A stretch of 64,000 nt of DNA. It comes from Flagellimonas profundi (lineage in GTDB: Bacteria; Bacteroidota; Bacteroidia; Flavobacteriales; Flavobacteriaceae). The stretch covers positions 420,455 through 484,454 of the forward strand of contig NZ_JAFLNM010000002.1 in NCBI RefSeq assembly GCF_017313275.1. The letters run 5' to 3'. Made by a program: the position numbers and the translations under genes. Shown piece after piece: positions 8,491 to 16,337 of this stretch; position 1 is the stretch's first letter; every line of letters begins with the position of its first letter. The notes under the pieces were generated by a model. The model made no database searches, was not told the origin of the DNA, and saw only the letters and a program-made list of their open reading frames with translations.

Positions 8491-9651
8491 ATGGCGTGTA
8501 GCAGTTGTTCAACCGGCAAGGATGGACAACCGCGTGGTTGCAAGAACAATGGTACTTGCGGCACTGATGGTTGTAATAAGCTAACAGTCTTTGATTGGCT
8601 TTCCAATATGTCGTTGCCCAACGATCAAAAACCCTTTGATTGTGTTGAGGTGCGTTTCAAAAACAGTAGAAAGGAATTTTTTAGGAATACGGAGAATCTC
8701 TCGTTGTCCATTGGCGATGTGGTGGCCACCCAGGCCAAATCCGGTCACGATGTCGGGGTGGTTACCTTAACAGGTGAATTGGTTAGGATACAGATGAAAC
8801 ACAAAAAAGTATCTCCGGACGACAAGACCATCCCTAAAATCTACAGAAAAGCTACCCAGCGAGACATTGATATTTGGCAAAAATGTCGTGATAAAGAAGA
8901 AGGGATTAAAAAGCGTTCCCGCGAAATAGCCATTTTATTAAAACTTCAAATGAAGTTGAGTGATGTGGAGTTTCAAGGCGATGGCTCCAAAGCCACATTT
9001 TATTACACAGCCGATGATCGAGTGGATTTTAGGCAATTGATCAAGGATATGGCCAAGGCTTTTGGCATCCGTATTGAAATGCGCCAAATAGGGTATAGGC
9101 AGGAGGCCCAGCGATTGGGGGGGATTGGATCTTGCGGTCGTGAACTTTGTTGCTCCACTTGGTTAACGGATTTCAGGTCCGTGAGCACTGCATCTGCCCG
9201 TTATCAACAACTGGCGCTGAACCCACAAAAATTGGCAGGACAATGTGGTAAGCTAAAATGTTGCCTCAACTACGAATTGGACATGTACTTGGAGGCACTT
9301 AAAAACTTTCCGCCATCCGATTGCAAATTGAAGACCAAAAAAGGCATCGCATTTTGCCAAAAGGCCGATATTTTTAAAGAAACCCTTTGGTTTTCCTACA
9401 AAGATGAGCCAGCAACATGGCATACACTCAGCAAAGACCAAGTATTGGAAATCTTGGAATTGAACAAGAAAAACGAGAAAATTGCTAGCTTGGAGGAATA
9501 TGCCGCAGACAATGTAATTGAAGAAAAAACAACTTTCGAAAATGTAGTTGGTCAAGATAGTCTTACTCGTTTTGATAGGCCAAAAAAGAAAAAACGCAGA
9601 AAGAAAAAACGCAGAAAACCAAAATCTAAAGCATCTTCCAATGCGAAATAA
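8491..9651 (+). CDS. ricT: PSP1-domain protein, RicT/YaaT-like
   Basis: The 386-residue protein carries a PSP1 domain (about residues 90-290). In Bacillus the RicT (YaaT) protein works with RicA and RicF in an iron-sulfur-containing complex that affects RNA processing. Here the cysteine pairs GSCGRELCCS and CGKLKCCLNYE of the PSP1 core are present, and the N-terminus has an extra cysteine-rich segment (MACSSCSTGKDGQPRGC). The C-terminal tail is lysine/arginine-rich (KKKKRRKKKRRK). It overlaps gldH by 11 bases. The cellular role in this phylum is inferred from family only. Confidence 0.88.
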   Translation: MACSSCSTGKDGQPRGCKNNGTCGTDGCNKLTVFDWLSNMSLPNDQKPFDCVEVRFKNSRKEFFRNTENLSLSIGDVVATQAKSGHDVGVVTLTGELVRIQMKHKKVSPDDKTIPKIYRKATQRDIDIWQKCRDKEEGIKKRSREIAILLKLQMKLSDVEFQGDGSKATFYYTADDRVDFRQLIKDMAKAFGIRIEMRQIGYRQEAQRLGGIGSCGRELCCSTWLTDFRSVSTASARYQQLALNPQKLAGQCGKLKCCLNYELDMYLEALKNFPPSDCKLKTKKGIAFCQKADIFKETLWFSYKDEPATWHTLSKDQVLEILELNKKNEKIASLEEYAADNVIEEKTTFENVVGQDSLTRFDRPKKKKRRKKKRRKPKSKASSNAK

Positions 9652-10132
9652 ATTTTTGTTACTACTTATTGCGGTCCTCGCCCTATCATCCTGCAATGAG
9701 TCGTTGGTTTATTCCGACTATACGCCCATCAAGGATGGTAAATGGGAGATGGACCAAGGTGTCGACTTTCAGTTCTCTGAACTGGATTCCACCCAGACCT
9801 ACAATATGTTCATCAATATCAGAAATGATGATACGTTTGCCTTTAGCAATTTATTCCTGATTACCGAGTTAGAATATCCGAGCGGAAATACCGTTAAGGA
9901 TACATTGGAATACAGAATGGCCGAATCCAGCGGGGAATGGTTGGGAAAAGGTATGGGAAGCGTCAAGGAAAATAAACTTTGGTACAAGGAAAAGATCGAT
10001 TTTCCGAATTCTGGCGTATATAAAGTGAATGTTTCCCATGCCATGCGTAAAAATGGCGATGTGGAAGGCCTTCATGTTTTAGAAGGAGTAACAGATGTTG
10101 GTTTGGAAATAGAAAAAGCACCCAAATTATAA
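9641..10132 (+). CDS. gldH: Gliding-motility lipoprotein GldH
   Basis: GldH is a lipoprotein needed for gliding motility in Flavobacterium johnsoniae. From the ATG at 9641 the protein is 163 residues, starting with a lipoprotein signal (MRNKFLLLLIAVLALSSC; lipobox LSSC). Conserved segments such as WEMDQGVDFQFSE and GVYKVNVSHAMR match the family as I know it. The start overlaps the end of ricT by 11 bases and the stop shares one base with the ATG of the penicillin-binding protein gene, the usual ricT-gldH-ponA arrangement. The longer open frame upstream is rejected because it would bury the signal peptide. Confidence 0.9.
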   Translation: MRNKFLLLLIAVLALSSCNESLVYSDYTPIKDGKWEMDQGVDFQFSELDSTQTYNMFINIRNDDTFAFSNLFLITELEYPSGNTVKDTLEYRMAESSGEWLGKGMGSVKENKLWYKEKIDFPNSGVYKVNVSHAMRKNGDVEGLHVLEGVTDVGLEIEKAPKL

Positions 10133-12462
10133 TGGCAAAGAAGCGTCAAAAAAAACAGAAACAAAATTTTCTTCCTTTTATTAAGTGGTTCTGGATTTTA
10201 TTCGGGGCAGGAGTACTTTCCGTTGTACTTATTTTTCAATTGGCTTCCTGGGGAGTATTCGGGGAAATGCCCACGTTCGAACGTTTGGAAAACCCAAGTA
10301 CCAATTTGGCAACGGAGTTTATCTCATCGGATGGAGAAACATTGGGTAAACTATACCTTAACGATAACAGGACCCCAGTTACTTATGACGGACTGCCCGA
10401 GAATTTGGTGAATGCATTGGTTGCAACCGAAGATGCTCGTTATTTCGATCACTCAGGAATAGATGCGAGGGGAACACTTAGGGCCGTGGCCTATTTAGGC
10501 TCGAAAGGTGGGGCAAGTACCATTTCCCAACAGCTCTCGAAGTTGTTGTTTACGCAAAAACCTTCTGGAGGAATAGAACGGATCATTCAAAAAATAAAGG
10601 AATGGGTGATAGCGACCCGTTTGGAAAGACAGTATACCAAAGAAGAAATCATAGCGATGTACTTAAATCAATATGACTTCATTAACAATGCAGATGGTAT
10701 ACGTTCCGCAGCCAGAATTTATTTTGGAAAAGAACCAATCGATTTAAGAACGGAAGAATCCGCTGTTTTGGTGGGCATGCTTAAAAACTCATCCCTTTAT
10801 AACCCTATGCGCCGGAAGGAACTGGTATTGAACAGAAGGAATACGGTGCTCGGTCAAATGGCCAAATACGGGTACATTACCGAAGAGGAAAAGGATTCGC
10901 TCCAAGCGTTGGAGATGAAAATCAACTTTAATCCGGAATCCCACCGAGAAGGTTTGGCCACCTATTTTAGGATGTATCTTCAACGTTGGTTGAACAATTG
11001 GGTGAAAGAAAACCCAAAACCGAACGGCGAAGAATATAATATCTATCTGGATGGCTTGAAGGTATATACCACTGTGGATTCCAGAATGCAACGTAATGCC
11101 GAGGAAGCCGTGCAAGAACACATGAGTAATTTGCAGGCGGAGTTTTTTCATCAAAACACACCGCAAAGAAATGCGACAGCACCCTTTTTGGATATTTCCA
11201 GGGGCGCTATTGACACGATTATGCGAAGTGCCATGAAGCGATCGGCCAGATGGCGTCATTTAAAAAGAGAAGGCCTGTCCGAAAAAGACATTGAAGCCAC
11301 TTTTCAAGAAAAAACGGAAATGACCGTTTTTGATTGGAACAGTGATTCCTATGAAAAGGATACTATTATGACCCCGATGGATTCCATAAGGTATTACAAA
11401 ACCTTCCTTCGCACCGCCATGATGTCCATGGAGCCGCAAACAGGTCATGTAAAAGCGTGGGTCGGGGGAATTGACTATAAACATTTTCAATATGACAATG
11501 TAATTCAAGGAGCCAGACAAGCAGGTTCTTTGTTCAAGCCTTTTGTATATGCTGCGGCAATTGACCAATTGCGCTATTCGCCTTGTTACACCCTTCCCGA
11601 TAATCAATATTGTATTGAGGCCGGCAAGCATGGAAATATGGAAATGTGGTGCCCTCACAACTCTGATGGGACGTATTCTGGAGAAAATTTGACATTAAAA
11701 AGCGCCTTGGCCAATTCGGTGAATTCAGTTACGGCACAGCTTATTGACAGAGTAGGACCAGGTTCTGTAGCCTCAATAGCTAAGAGTATGGGAGTTACCA
11801 AGGAAATACCTCCGGTACCTTCCATTGCATTGGGTACGCCCGATGTAAGTGTCTATGAAATTGTGGGTGCTTTCGGTACTTACGCCAACCAGGGCGTATA
11901 TGTAAAGCCTGTAATGGTTACCCGTATCGAAGACAAAAACGGAACCGTGCTTTACGAATACAAACCAGAAACCAAAGATGTATTGAGTAAAGATGTGGCC
12001 TATGCCATGGTCAACCTTTTGGAAGGGGTTACCGAATACGGATCAGGTGGAAGGTTGCGACACACCTTTGGTAAGGACCAAACCGTGTACAAAGAAATTA
12101 TAACGGGTTACCCCTACGAACTGACTAATCCCATAGCAGGAAAAACAGGAACCACTCAAAATCAAAGTGATGGATGGTTTATGGGGATGGTGCCCAATTT
12201 GGTGACCGGTGTTTGGGTAGGTGGTGAGGACCGTTCCATCCATTTCGAACGATTGGCTTATGGACAAGGAGCTGCCATGGCTTTGCCTATTTGGGCTTTA
12301 TACATGAAAAAGAACTACGCCAACGAAGAAATTGGTGTATCAAAAGAAGCTTTTGAAGAGCCTGAAGAAATGTCGATTAATATCGATTGCTCCAAGGAGC
12401 AAGAAGATGAGGAGGAAGAAAAAATTGATACTGAAGACGATTTGGACGATTTGGATTTTTAA
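10132..12462 (+). CDS. Penicillin-binding protein 1A, bifunctional class A
   Basis: The enzyme polymerises and cross-links peptidoglycan on the periplasmic side of the inner membrane. The 776-residue protein has an N-terminal membrane helix (about residues 16-40), a glycosyltransferase domain with the catalytic glutamate in ATEDARYFDHSG (near 100), and a transpeptidase domain with SxxK as GSLFKP near 465, SxN as ANSVNS, and KTG as GKTGTTQ near 670. The C-terminus is strongly acidic (EEEEKIDTEDDLDDLDF). Its ATG shares one base with the gldH stop, so translation is probably coupled. Confidence 0.95.
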   Translation: MAKKRQKKQKQNFLPFIKWFWILFGAGVLSVVLIFQLASWGVFGEMPTFERLENPSTNLATEFISSDGETLGKLYLNDNRTPVTYDGLPENLVNALVATEDARYFDHSGIDARGTLRAVAYLGSKGGASTISQQLSKLLFTQKPSGGIERIIQKIKEWVIATRLERQYTKEEIIAMYLNQYDFINNADGIRSAARIYFGKEPIDLRTEESAVLVGMLKNSSLYNPMRRKELVLNRRNTVLGQMAKYGYITEEEKDSLQALEMKINFNPESHREGLATYFRMYLQRWLNNWVKENPKPNGEEYNIYLDGLKVYTTVDSRMQRNAEEAVQEHMSNLQAEFFHQNTPQRNATAPFLDISRGAIDTIMRSAMKRSARWRHLKREGLSEKDIEATFQEKTEMTVFDWNSDSYEKDTIMTPMDSIRYYKTFLRTAMMSMEPQTGHVKAWVGGIDYKHFQYDNVIQGARQAGSLFKPFVYAAAIDQLRYSPCYTLPDNQYCIEAGKHGNMEMWCPHNSDGTYSGENLTLKSALANSVNSVTAQLIDRVGPGSVASIAKSMGVTKEIPPVPSIALGTPDVSVYEIVGAFGTYANQGVYVKPVMVTRIEDKNGTVLYEYKPETKDVLSKDVAYAMVNLLEGVTEYGSGGRLRHTFGKDQTVYKEIITGYPYELTNPIAGKTGTTQNQSDGWFMGMVPNLVTGVWVGGEDRSIHFERLAYGQGAAMALPIWALYMKKNYANEEIGVSKEAFEEPEEMSINIDCSKEQEDEEEEKIDTEDDLDDLDF

Positions 12463-12486
12463 GTCAAAACCATTTCGACAAAATAA

Positions 12487-12523
12487 AGCCCCAAGCATAT
12501 CCTAATTTGCTTGGGGTTTTTTT
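12487..12523 (+). terminator. Terminator of the ricT-gldH-PBP operon
   Basis: CCCCAAGC (12489-12496) pairs with GCTTGGGG (12509-12516) and is followed by seven T residues. It lies about 25 bases past the PBP stop codon. Confidence 0.9.
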
Positions 12524-12562
12524 ATTTAAATCGTAATTTCAGGGAATATAAATAAGAATTCT

Positions 12563-13270
12563 ATGATCAATAAAAAAGTTGCCAATGTTGCCGAAGCTTT
12601 AAGTGGTGTCGAAGATGGCATGACCTTTATGTTGGGCGGGTTTGGTCTGTGTGGAATACCGGAAAACGCTATTGACGAATTGGTCCGTTTGGGCATCAAG
12701 GATATCACCTGCATCTCAAACAATGCCGGGGTGGACGATTTTGGTCTTGGGCTGCTCTTACAAAAGCATCAAATCAAGAAAATGATTTCCTCGTATGTCG
12801 GCGAAAACGATGAGTTTGAACGTCAAATGCTTAGTGGTGAGCTCGAAGTGGAACTGACCCCTCAAGGCACGCTGGCCGAAAAATGTAGGGCGGCGCAAGC
12901 AGGGTTCCCTGCCTTTTATACTCCTGCAGGATACGGAACCGAAGTGGCAGAGGGAAAAGAAACACGTGAATTTGACGGAAAAATGTACGTGCTTGAGCCT
13001 GCTTTTAAAGCCGATTACGCTTTTGTAAAAGCTTGGAAGGGTGATGAGGCCGGCAATCTTATTTTTAAAGGAACAGCCCGTAATTTTAATCCCTGTATGT
13101 GTGGAGCTGCGACGATAACCGTAGCTGAAGTGGAAGAACTCTTGCCCGCAGGAAGCCTCGACCCGAACGAGATTCATATCCCGGGGATATTTGTACAGCG
13201 AATTTTCCAAGGAGAAAAATTTGAGAAAAGAATAGAGCAACGAACAGTACGTAAAATGGAATCAATGTAA
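12563..13270 (+). CDS. scoA: 3-oxoacid CoA-transferase, subunit A
   Basis: This is the alpha subunit of succinyl-CoA:3-ketoacid CoA-transferase, which activates acetoacetate with CoA from succinyl-CoA. The 235-residue protein has the glycine-rich [16 protein letters not shown] segment near residues 22-37 and the conserved [17 protein letters not shown]. The partner subunit gene is at 13682, but an unrelated four-helix-bundle gene lies between them, so the usual tight pair is split by 411 bases. Related two-subunit enzymes (acetate/butyrate CoA-transferases) are possible substrates. Confidence 0.93.
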   Translation: MINKKVANVAEALSGVEDGMTFMLGGFGLCGIPENAIDELVRLGIKDITCISNNAGVDDFGLGLLLQKHQIKKMISSYVGENDEFERQMLSGELEVELTPQGTLAEKCRAAQAGFPAFYTPAGYGTEVAEGKETREFDGKMYVLEPAFKADYAFVKAWKGDEAGNLIFKGTARNFNPCMCGAATITVAEVEELLPAGSLDPNEIHIPGIFVQRIFQGEKFEKRIEQRTVRKMESM

Positions 13271-13281
13271 TAAATTAACCA

Positions 13282-13638
13282 ATGGTTAAAAGGGAAAATG
13301 TAATCGTTGCCAAATCCGTTGATTTTGCCCTAAGGATAATTGATTTTTGTGAAGTTCTGGAAAAGAAACAAAAATTTGTTGTTGCTAATCAACTACTAAA
13401 ATCTGGAACCAGTATTGGCGCTAATATTCACGAAGCACAGAATGCAGAGAGTAGAGCTGACTTTATTCATAAAGTAAAAATTGCCTTAAAAGAACTTGAA
13501 GAAGTGAAATATTGGTTGACCCTTTGTGAAAAGGCAGAAAATTATCCTTTTGAACCAACTTTAAAAGATGACATAAAGGAGTTAGGATTAATCATGTATA
13601 AAATTATTAGTACGAGTAAAAAGAATCTGAAAAACTAA
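13282..13638 (+). CDS. Four-helix-bundle protein (S23/IVP family) inside the sco operon
   Basis: The 118-residue protein belongs to the four-helix-bundle family first seen as open frames inside 23S rRNA intervening sequences; the segment KSGTSIGANIHEAQNAESRADFI near residues 42-64 is the family's signature region. The molecular job is not established. It starts 11 bases after scoA and ends 43 bases before scoB, so it rides in the same transcript. Codon use is visibly more A/T-rich than that of scoA and scoB, which suggests insertion. A second, divergent member lies at 38496. Confidence 0.85.
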   Translation: MVKRENVIVAKSVDFALRIIDFCEVLEKKQKFVVANQLLKSGTSIGANIHEAQNAESRADFIHKVKIALKELEEVKYWLTLCEKAENYPFEPTLKDDIKELGLIMYKIISTSKKNLKN

Positions 13639-13681
13639 AATTGATTCATTGCTACATTAAAAACATTAGAACATTTTTGAT

Positions 13682-14338
13682 ATGTTAGATAAGAACGGAA
13701 TAGCAAAACGAATTGCAAAAGAGGTCAAGGACGGATATTATGTGAACCTTGGTATTGGAATACCAACCTTGGTCGCCAACTTTGTACGTGACGATATAAG
13801 TGTTGAGTTCCAGAGTGAGAACGGTGTATTGGGCATGGGTCCATTTCCATTTGAAGGAGAAGAGGATGCGGACATTATTAATGCCGGAAAGCAAACAATA
13901 ACCACTTTGCCCGGCGCCTCTTTTTTTGACTCGGCCATGAGTTTTGCCATGATTAGGGGGCAGCATGTGGATTTGACCATTTTGGGAGCTATGGAAGTTG
14001 CTGAAAATGGTGATATCGCCAATTGGAAGATTCCTGGAAAGATGGTGAAAGGAATGGGCGGTGCAATGGATTTGGTTGCATCCGCAGAAAACATCATTGT
14101 GGCCATGATGCATACCAATCGAGCAGGAAAATCCAAATTATTGAAACGATGCACCTTGCCATTGACGGGGGTTGGATGTGTAACCACCATTGTGACCAAT
14201 CTTGCCGTATTGGAGGTTACCGAGGATGGATTTAAATTACTGGAAAGGGCTCCTGGTGTTTCGGTCAAGGAAATCGAAGAGGCCACTGAAGGGAAATTGG
14301 TTGTGGAAGGAGATATTCCCGAAATGAATATTTCATAA
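13682..14338 (+). CDS. scoB: 3-oxoacid CoA-transferase, subunit B
   Basis: This is the beta subunit partner of the gene at 12563. The 218-residue protein carries the catalytic glutamate motif SENGVLGMGP near residues 48-57 and the conserved AGKQTITTLPGASFFDS segment. Together the two would move CoA between succinyl-CoA and 3-oxoacids for ketone or short-chain acid use. Length is normal for the bacterial two-subunit form. The gap to scoA is filled by the four-helix-bundle gene. Confidence 0.94.
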   Translation: MLDKNGIAKRIAKEVKDGYYVNLGIGIPTLVANFVRDDISVEFQSENGVLGMGPFPFEGEEDADIINAGKQTITTLPGASFFDSAMSFAMIRGQHVDLTILGAMEVAENGDIANWKIPGKMVKGMGGAMDLVASAENIIVAMMHTNRAGKSKLLKRCTLPLTGVGCVTTIVTNLAVLEVTEDGFKLLERAPGVSVKEIEEATEGKLVVEGDIPEMNIS

Positions 14339-14386
14339 ATATCCTAGGCTTTTTTACAACAAAAATAAGTGATTACACAACATAAG

Positions 14387-14418
14387 TTTTAAATTGCCAT
14401 TCATCGATAATATATTTG
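14387..14418 (+). promoter_or_regulatory. Promoter of the small unit at 14467
   Basis: TATATTTG at 14411-14418 is a perfect TAnnTTTG element; a TTTT at 14387-14390, 20 bases upstream, stands in for the TTTG -33 box. It faces the 34-codon open frame at 14467 and the terminator at 14599. Confidence 0.5.
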
Positions 14419-14466
14419 GTTATATCGAATTTTTTACCCAAATTAACACCGTTAAACCCCGTAACC

Positions 14467-14571
14467 ATGGCACTAAAATCAAAAACTACGATGGACGAAA
14501 ATGTACAAGTTTACAGAAATGATTTTTTCACAGGTTTTATGCTTTTGATCAAGAAGCTTTTTATGCTATAG
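14467..14571 (+). CDS. Putative 34-residue small protein
   Basis: A short open frame (MALKSKTTMDENVQVYRN followed by a hydrophobic, lysine-broken tail ending KKLFML) lies between its own promoter and terminator in the 319-base gap between scoB and the GNAT gene. The C-terminal half is hydrophobic enough to touch a membrane. I do not recognise it and there is no clear Shine-Dalgarno site, as is common in this phylum. The transcript could instead be a small non-coding RNA. Confidence 0.35.
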   Translation: MALKSKTTMDENVQVYRNDFFTGFMLLIKKLFML

Positions 14572-14598
14572 ATCAGTATTTATCCCCCTGAAAAATAT

Positions 14599-14629
14599 GG
14601 AGCCAACGTTTTGTTAGGCTCTTTTTTTT
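14599..14629 (+). terminator. Terminator of the small unit
   Basis: GGAGCCAAC and GTTAGGCTC form a stem with one bulged A and a short loop, followed by eight T residues at 14622-14629. It sits 28 bases past the stop of the 34-codon frame and 29 bases before the GNAT start. Confidence 0.7.
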
Positions 14630-14657
14630 GCAATAATTTTAGGCAAAAGCGATTGCT

Positions 14658-15176
14658 ATGCCCTTATCTGTTCGGGAATGTGTCAGATCTGATTTGGAAA
14701 CCTTGGTCGTGATGTCCAAAAACACTTTTTCCGAAGCGTTTGAGAAGGACAACGACCCCGAAGATTTCCAAGCGTACATTAAAGAGGCGTTCCACCCCGA
14801 CAAGCTTGCCGCAGAACTGGCGAATAGGAACAGTCTTTTCTATTTTGTGTTTGATGATGATGAAATCGTCGGCTACTTTAAATTGAATATTGGTGCGGCA
14901 CAGACCGATGTTCATGATCCCAATGCTTTGGAAATTGAACGCATTTATGTACTGGGAAACCATCAAGGTAAAAAGATAGGCTCCTGGATGCTCCAACAAA
15001 TAACCGCATTGGCCAAAACCTTTGGTAAGGTCTACATTTGGCTAGGGGTTTGGGAGCACAATCCAAATGCAATTCGTTTTTATCAAAAGCATGGGTTTGT
15101 AAAATTTGGGGAACATCCGTACTACATTGGCAGCGACAAACAAACAGATTGGTTGCTACGGTTAAATGTTCAATAA
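14658..15176 (+). CDS. GNAT-family N-acetyltransferase
   Basis: The 172-residue protein has the GNAT fold: an N-terminal LSVRECVRSDLETL segment, the acetyl-CoA loop around EIERIYVLGNHQGKKIGSWM (near residues 95-114) with the Q/RxxGxG/A-type QGKKIGS, and the WLGVWEHNPNAIRFYQKHGF motif near 135-154. Such enzymes acetylate amines on small molecules or proteins; the substrate cannot be told from sequence. Its 3' end overlaps the convergent gene at 15162 by 15 bases. Confidence 0.9.
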   Translation: MPLSVRECVRSDLETLVVMSKNTFSEAFEKDNDPEDFQAYIKEAFHPDKLAAELANRNSLFYFVFDDDEIVGYFKLNIGAAQTDVHDPNALEIERIYVLGNHQGKKIGSWMLQQITALAKTFGKVYIWLGVWEHNPNAIRFYQKHGFVKFGEHPYYIGSDKQTDWLLRLNVQ

Positions 15177-15482
15177 ATTTCCAAGGTAAAGCATGTCCCC
15201 TTCAGCCTGTAATTTATGGGCAATAGTGTTTTCAAATGCCGCATGGATAAGCAGGGAAATGGCATGGGCATTTAACTTTGTTAAACTATTGGTCCGGTAA
15301 ACCACATCTCGGATAGTGGAAAAGCTCACATTGCACTTTATGGCAATATTGGCAAAATCGTTTTTAGAAGTATTCCTTCTTAGCACTTCGGAAAGTTGTT
15401 CGGTAATCGGCTTTCCATAATCTTCTTCTCCAAAAATCAATTCAGTTTTTACAAGCGGCCCAAGGCCTTTGATTGAACCCAT
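15162..15482 (-). CDS. Small helix-turn-helix-like hypothetical protein
   Basis: From the ATG at 15482 the protein is 106 residues; a longer frame to 15551 exists, but its first 23 residues look non-conserved. The middle part (FANIAIKCNVSFSTIRDVVY near 47-66) reads like a helix-turn-helix, so DNA binding is plausible. I do not recognise a named family. It is divergent from the XRE-S24 regulator at 15622, with a palindromic operator between them, and ends inside the GNAT gene on the opposite strand. Confidence 0.6.
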   Translation of the reverse strand: MGSIKGLGPLVKTELIFGEEDYGKPITEQLSEVLRRNTSKNDFANIAIKCNVSFSTIRDVVYRTNSLTKLNAHAISLLIHAAFENTIAHKLQAEGDMLYLGNLLNI

Positions 15483-15586
15483 ACATATGTAGTGTTTATG
15501 ATTTATATGTCGGGGTCTTATCCTATTTTCTATATTTGGCCTGTAACCCAATTACAGAAAACTAGATAAATTGCTGCGTTAAGTGC

Positions 15587-15613
15587 ATATTGCGTAACAA
15601 TATTACACAATAT
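15587..15613. promoter_or_regulatory. 27-base palindromic operator between divergent regulators
   Basis: Half-sites ATATTGCGTAA (15587-15597) and TTACACAATAT (15603-15613) are inverted copies with one mismatch and a five-base centre. The site ends 8 bases before the start codon of the XRE-S24 gene, a position suited to self-repression, and also lies in front of the divergent small gene. Confidence 0.55.
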
Positions 15614-15621
15614 AGAAATAA

Positions 15622-16326
15622 ATGTATATAATTAAGCAGTTAAGGAGAAAAAATAGTATCAGTCAATCACAATTGGGTAAAGAAATTGGGGTCAGTTTGC
15701 GTACTATTCAACTCTACGAACGCAAGGACGCCAACATTCCTATTAAAAACCTCACCAAGATCGCGGAGTATTTTGGGCTCACCATTGCAGAGCTATACAT
15801 GCATGAGGTCAACGATATGGGAGAGGCCTATACCAAACGACAGCCTTTTATCAAACATGGAAGTGTTTTTTACCCTTTGGAGCACGGAAAGTATTTGGTA
15901 ATGGCTCCGCTTGTATTGGTGGAGTGGCATCAAAAGTACATAAAGGATGTACAGAAGGATAACCTCATCAATCCGTTTCAAGGTGGATTTATTATTGACT
16001 TTTTGACCGATGAACCCCATCGCATTTTTGAAGTGTCCGGTGATTCCATGGATGATAAAAGTGCAGCTGCCATTCCGAATAAAGCCTATGTGCTTGGGCT
16101 GGAAATCAAAAAAGAATCTTTGACCCGTAACAATGAAACCTATTGGAACCGATCTTACGTATTGGTTTGTACGGACAGGATTATCTGTAAGCGGCTTACA
16201 GGGTATCACAAGCAACATAAATCGCTAATGTGCCATAACTTGAATACGTCGCCGGAGTTTCAGGATTTTGAACTGCATCTGGATGATGTATTGCAGGTCT
16301 TTAAGGTTGTGAAAAAGCAGTTTTAA
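15622..16326 (+). CDS. XRE-family repressor with S24/LexA-like C-terminal domain
   Basis: The 234-residue protein has an N-terminal XRE helix-turn-helix (residues 4-58; SISQSQLGKEIGVSLRTIQL) and a C-terminal S24-peptidase-like domain (about 115-225) with EVSGDSMDD around the expected serine and ICKRL around the expected lysine of the catalytic dyad. This is the architecture of phage CI-type and stress repressors that can be inactivated by self-cleavage. I cannot identify the cleavage bond with confidence. A palindrome 8 bases upstream suggests autoregulation. Confidence 0.85.
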   Translation: MYIIKQLRRKNSISQSQLGKEIGVSLRTIQLYERKDANIPIKNLTKIAEYFGLTIAELYMHEVNDMGEAYTKRQPFIKHGSVFYPLEHGKYLVMAPLVLVEWHQKYIKDVQKDNLINPFQGGFIIDFLTDEPHRIFEVSGDSMDDKSAAAIPNKAYVLGLEIKKESLTRNNETYWNRSYVLVCTDRIICKRLTGYHKQHKSLMCHNLNTSPEFQDFELHLDDVLQVFKVVKKQF

Positions 16327-16337
16327 CCCCTCAACAC

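Noticed and set aside
15622..16326. XRE-S24 gene considered as LexA of an SOS system with recA
   Set aside because: The DNA-binding part is of XRE type, not the LexA winged helix, and no copy of its palindrome was seen ahead of recA.
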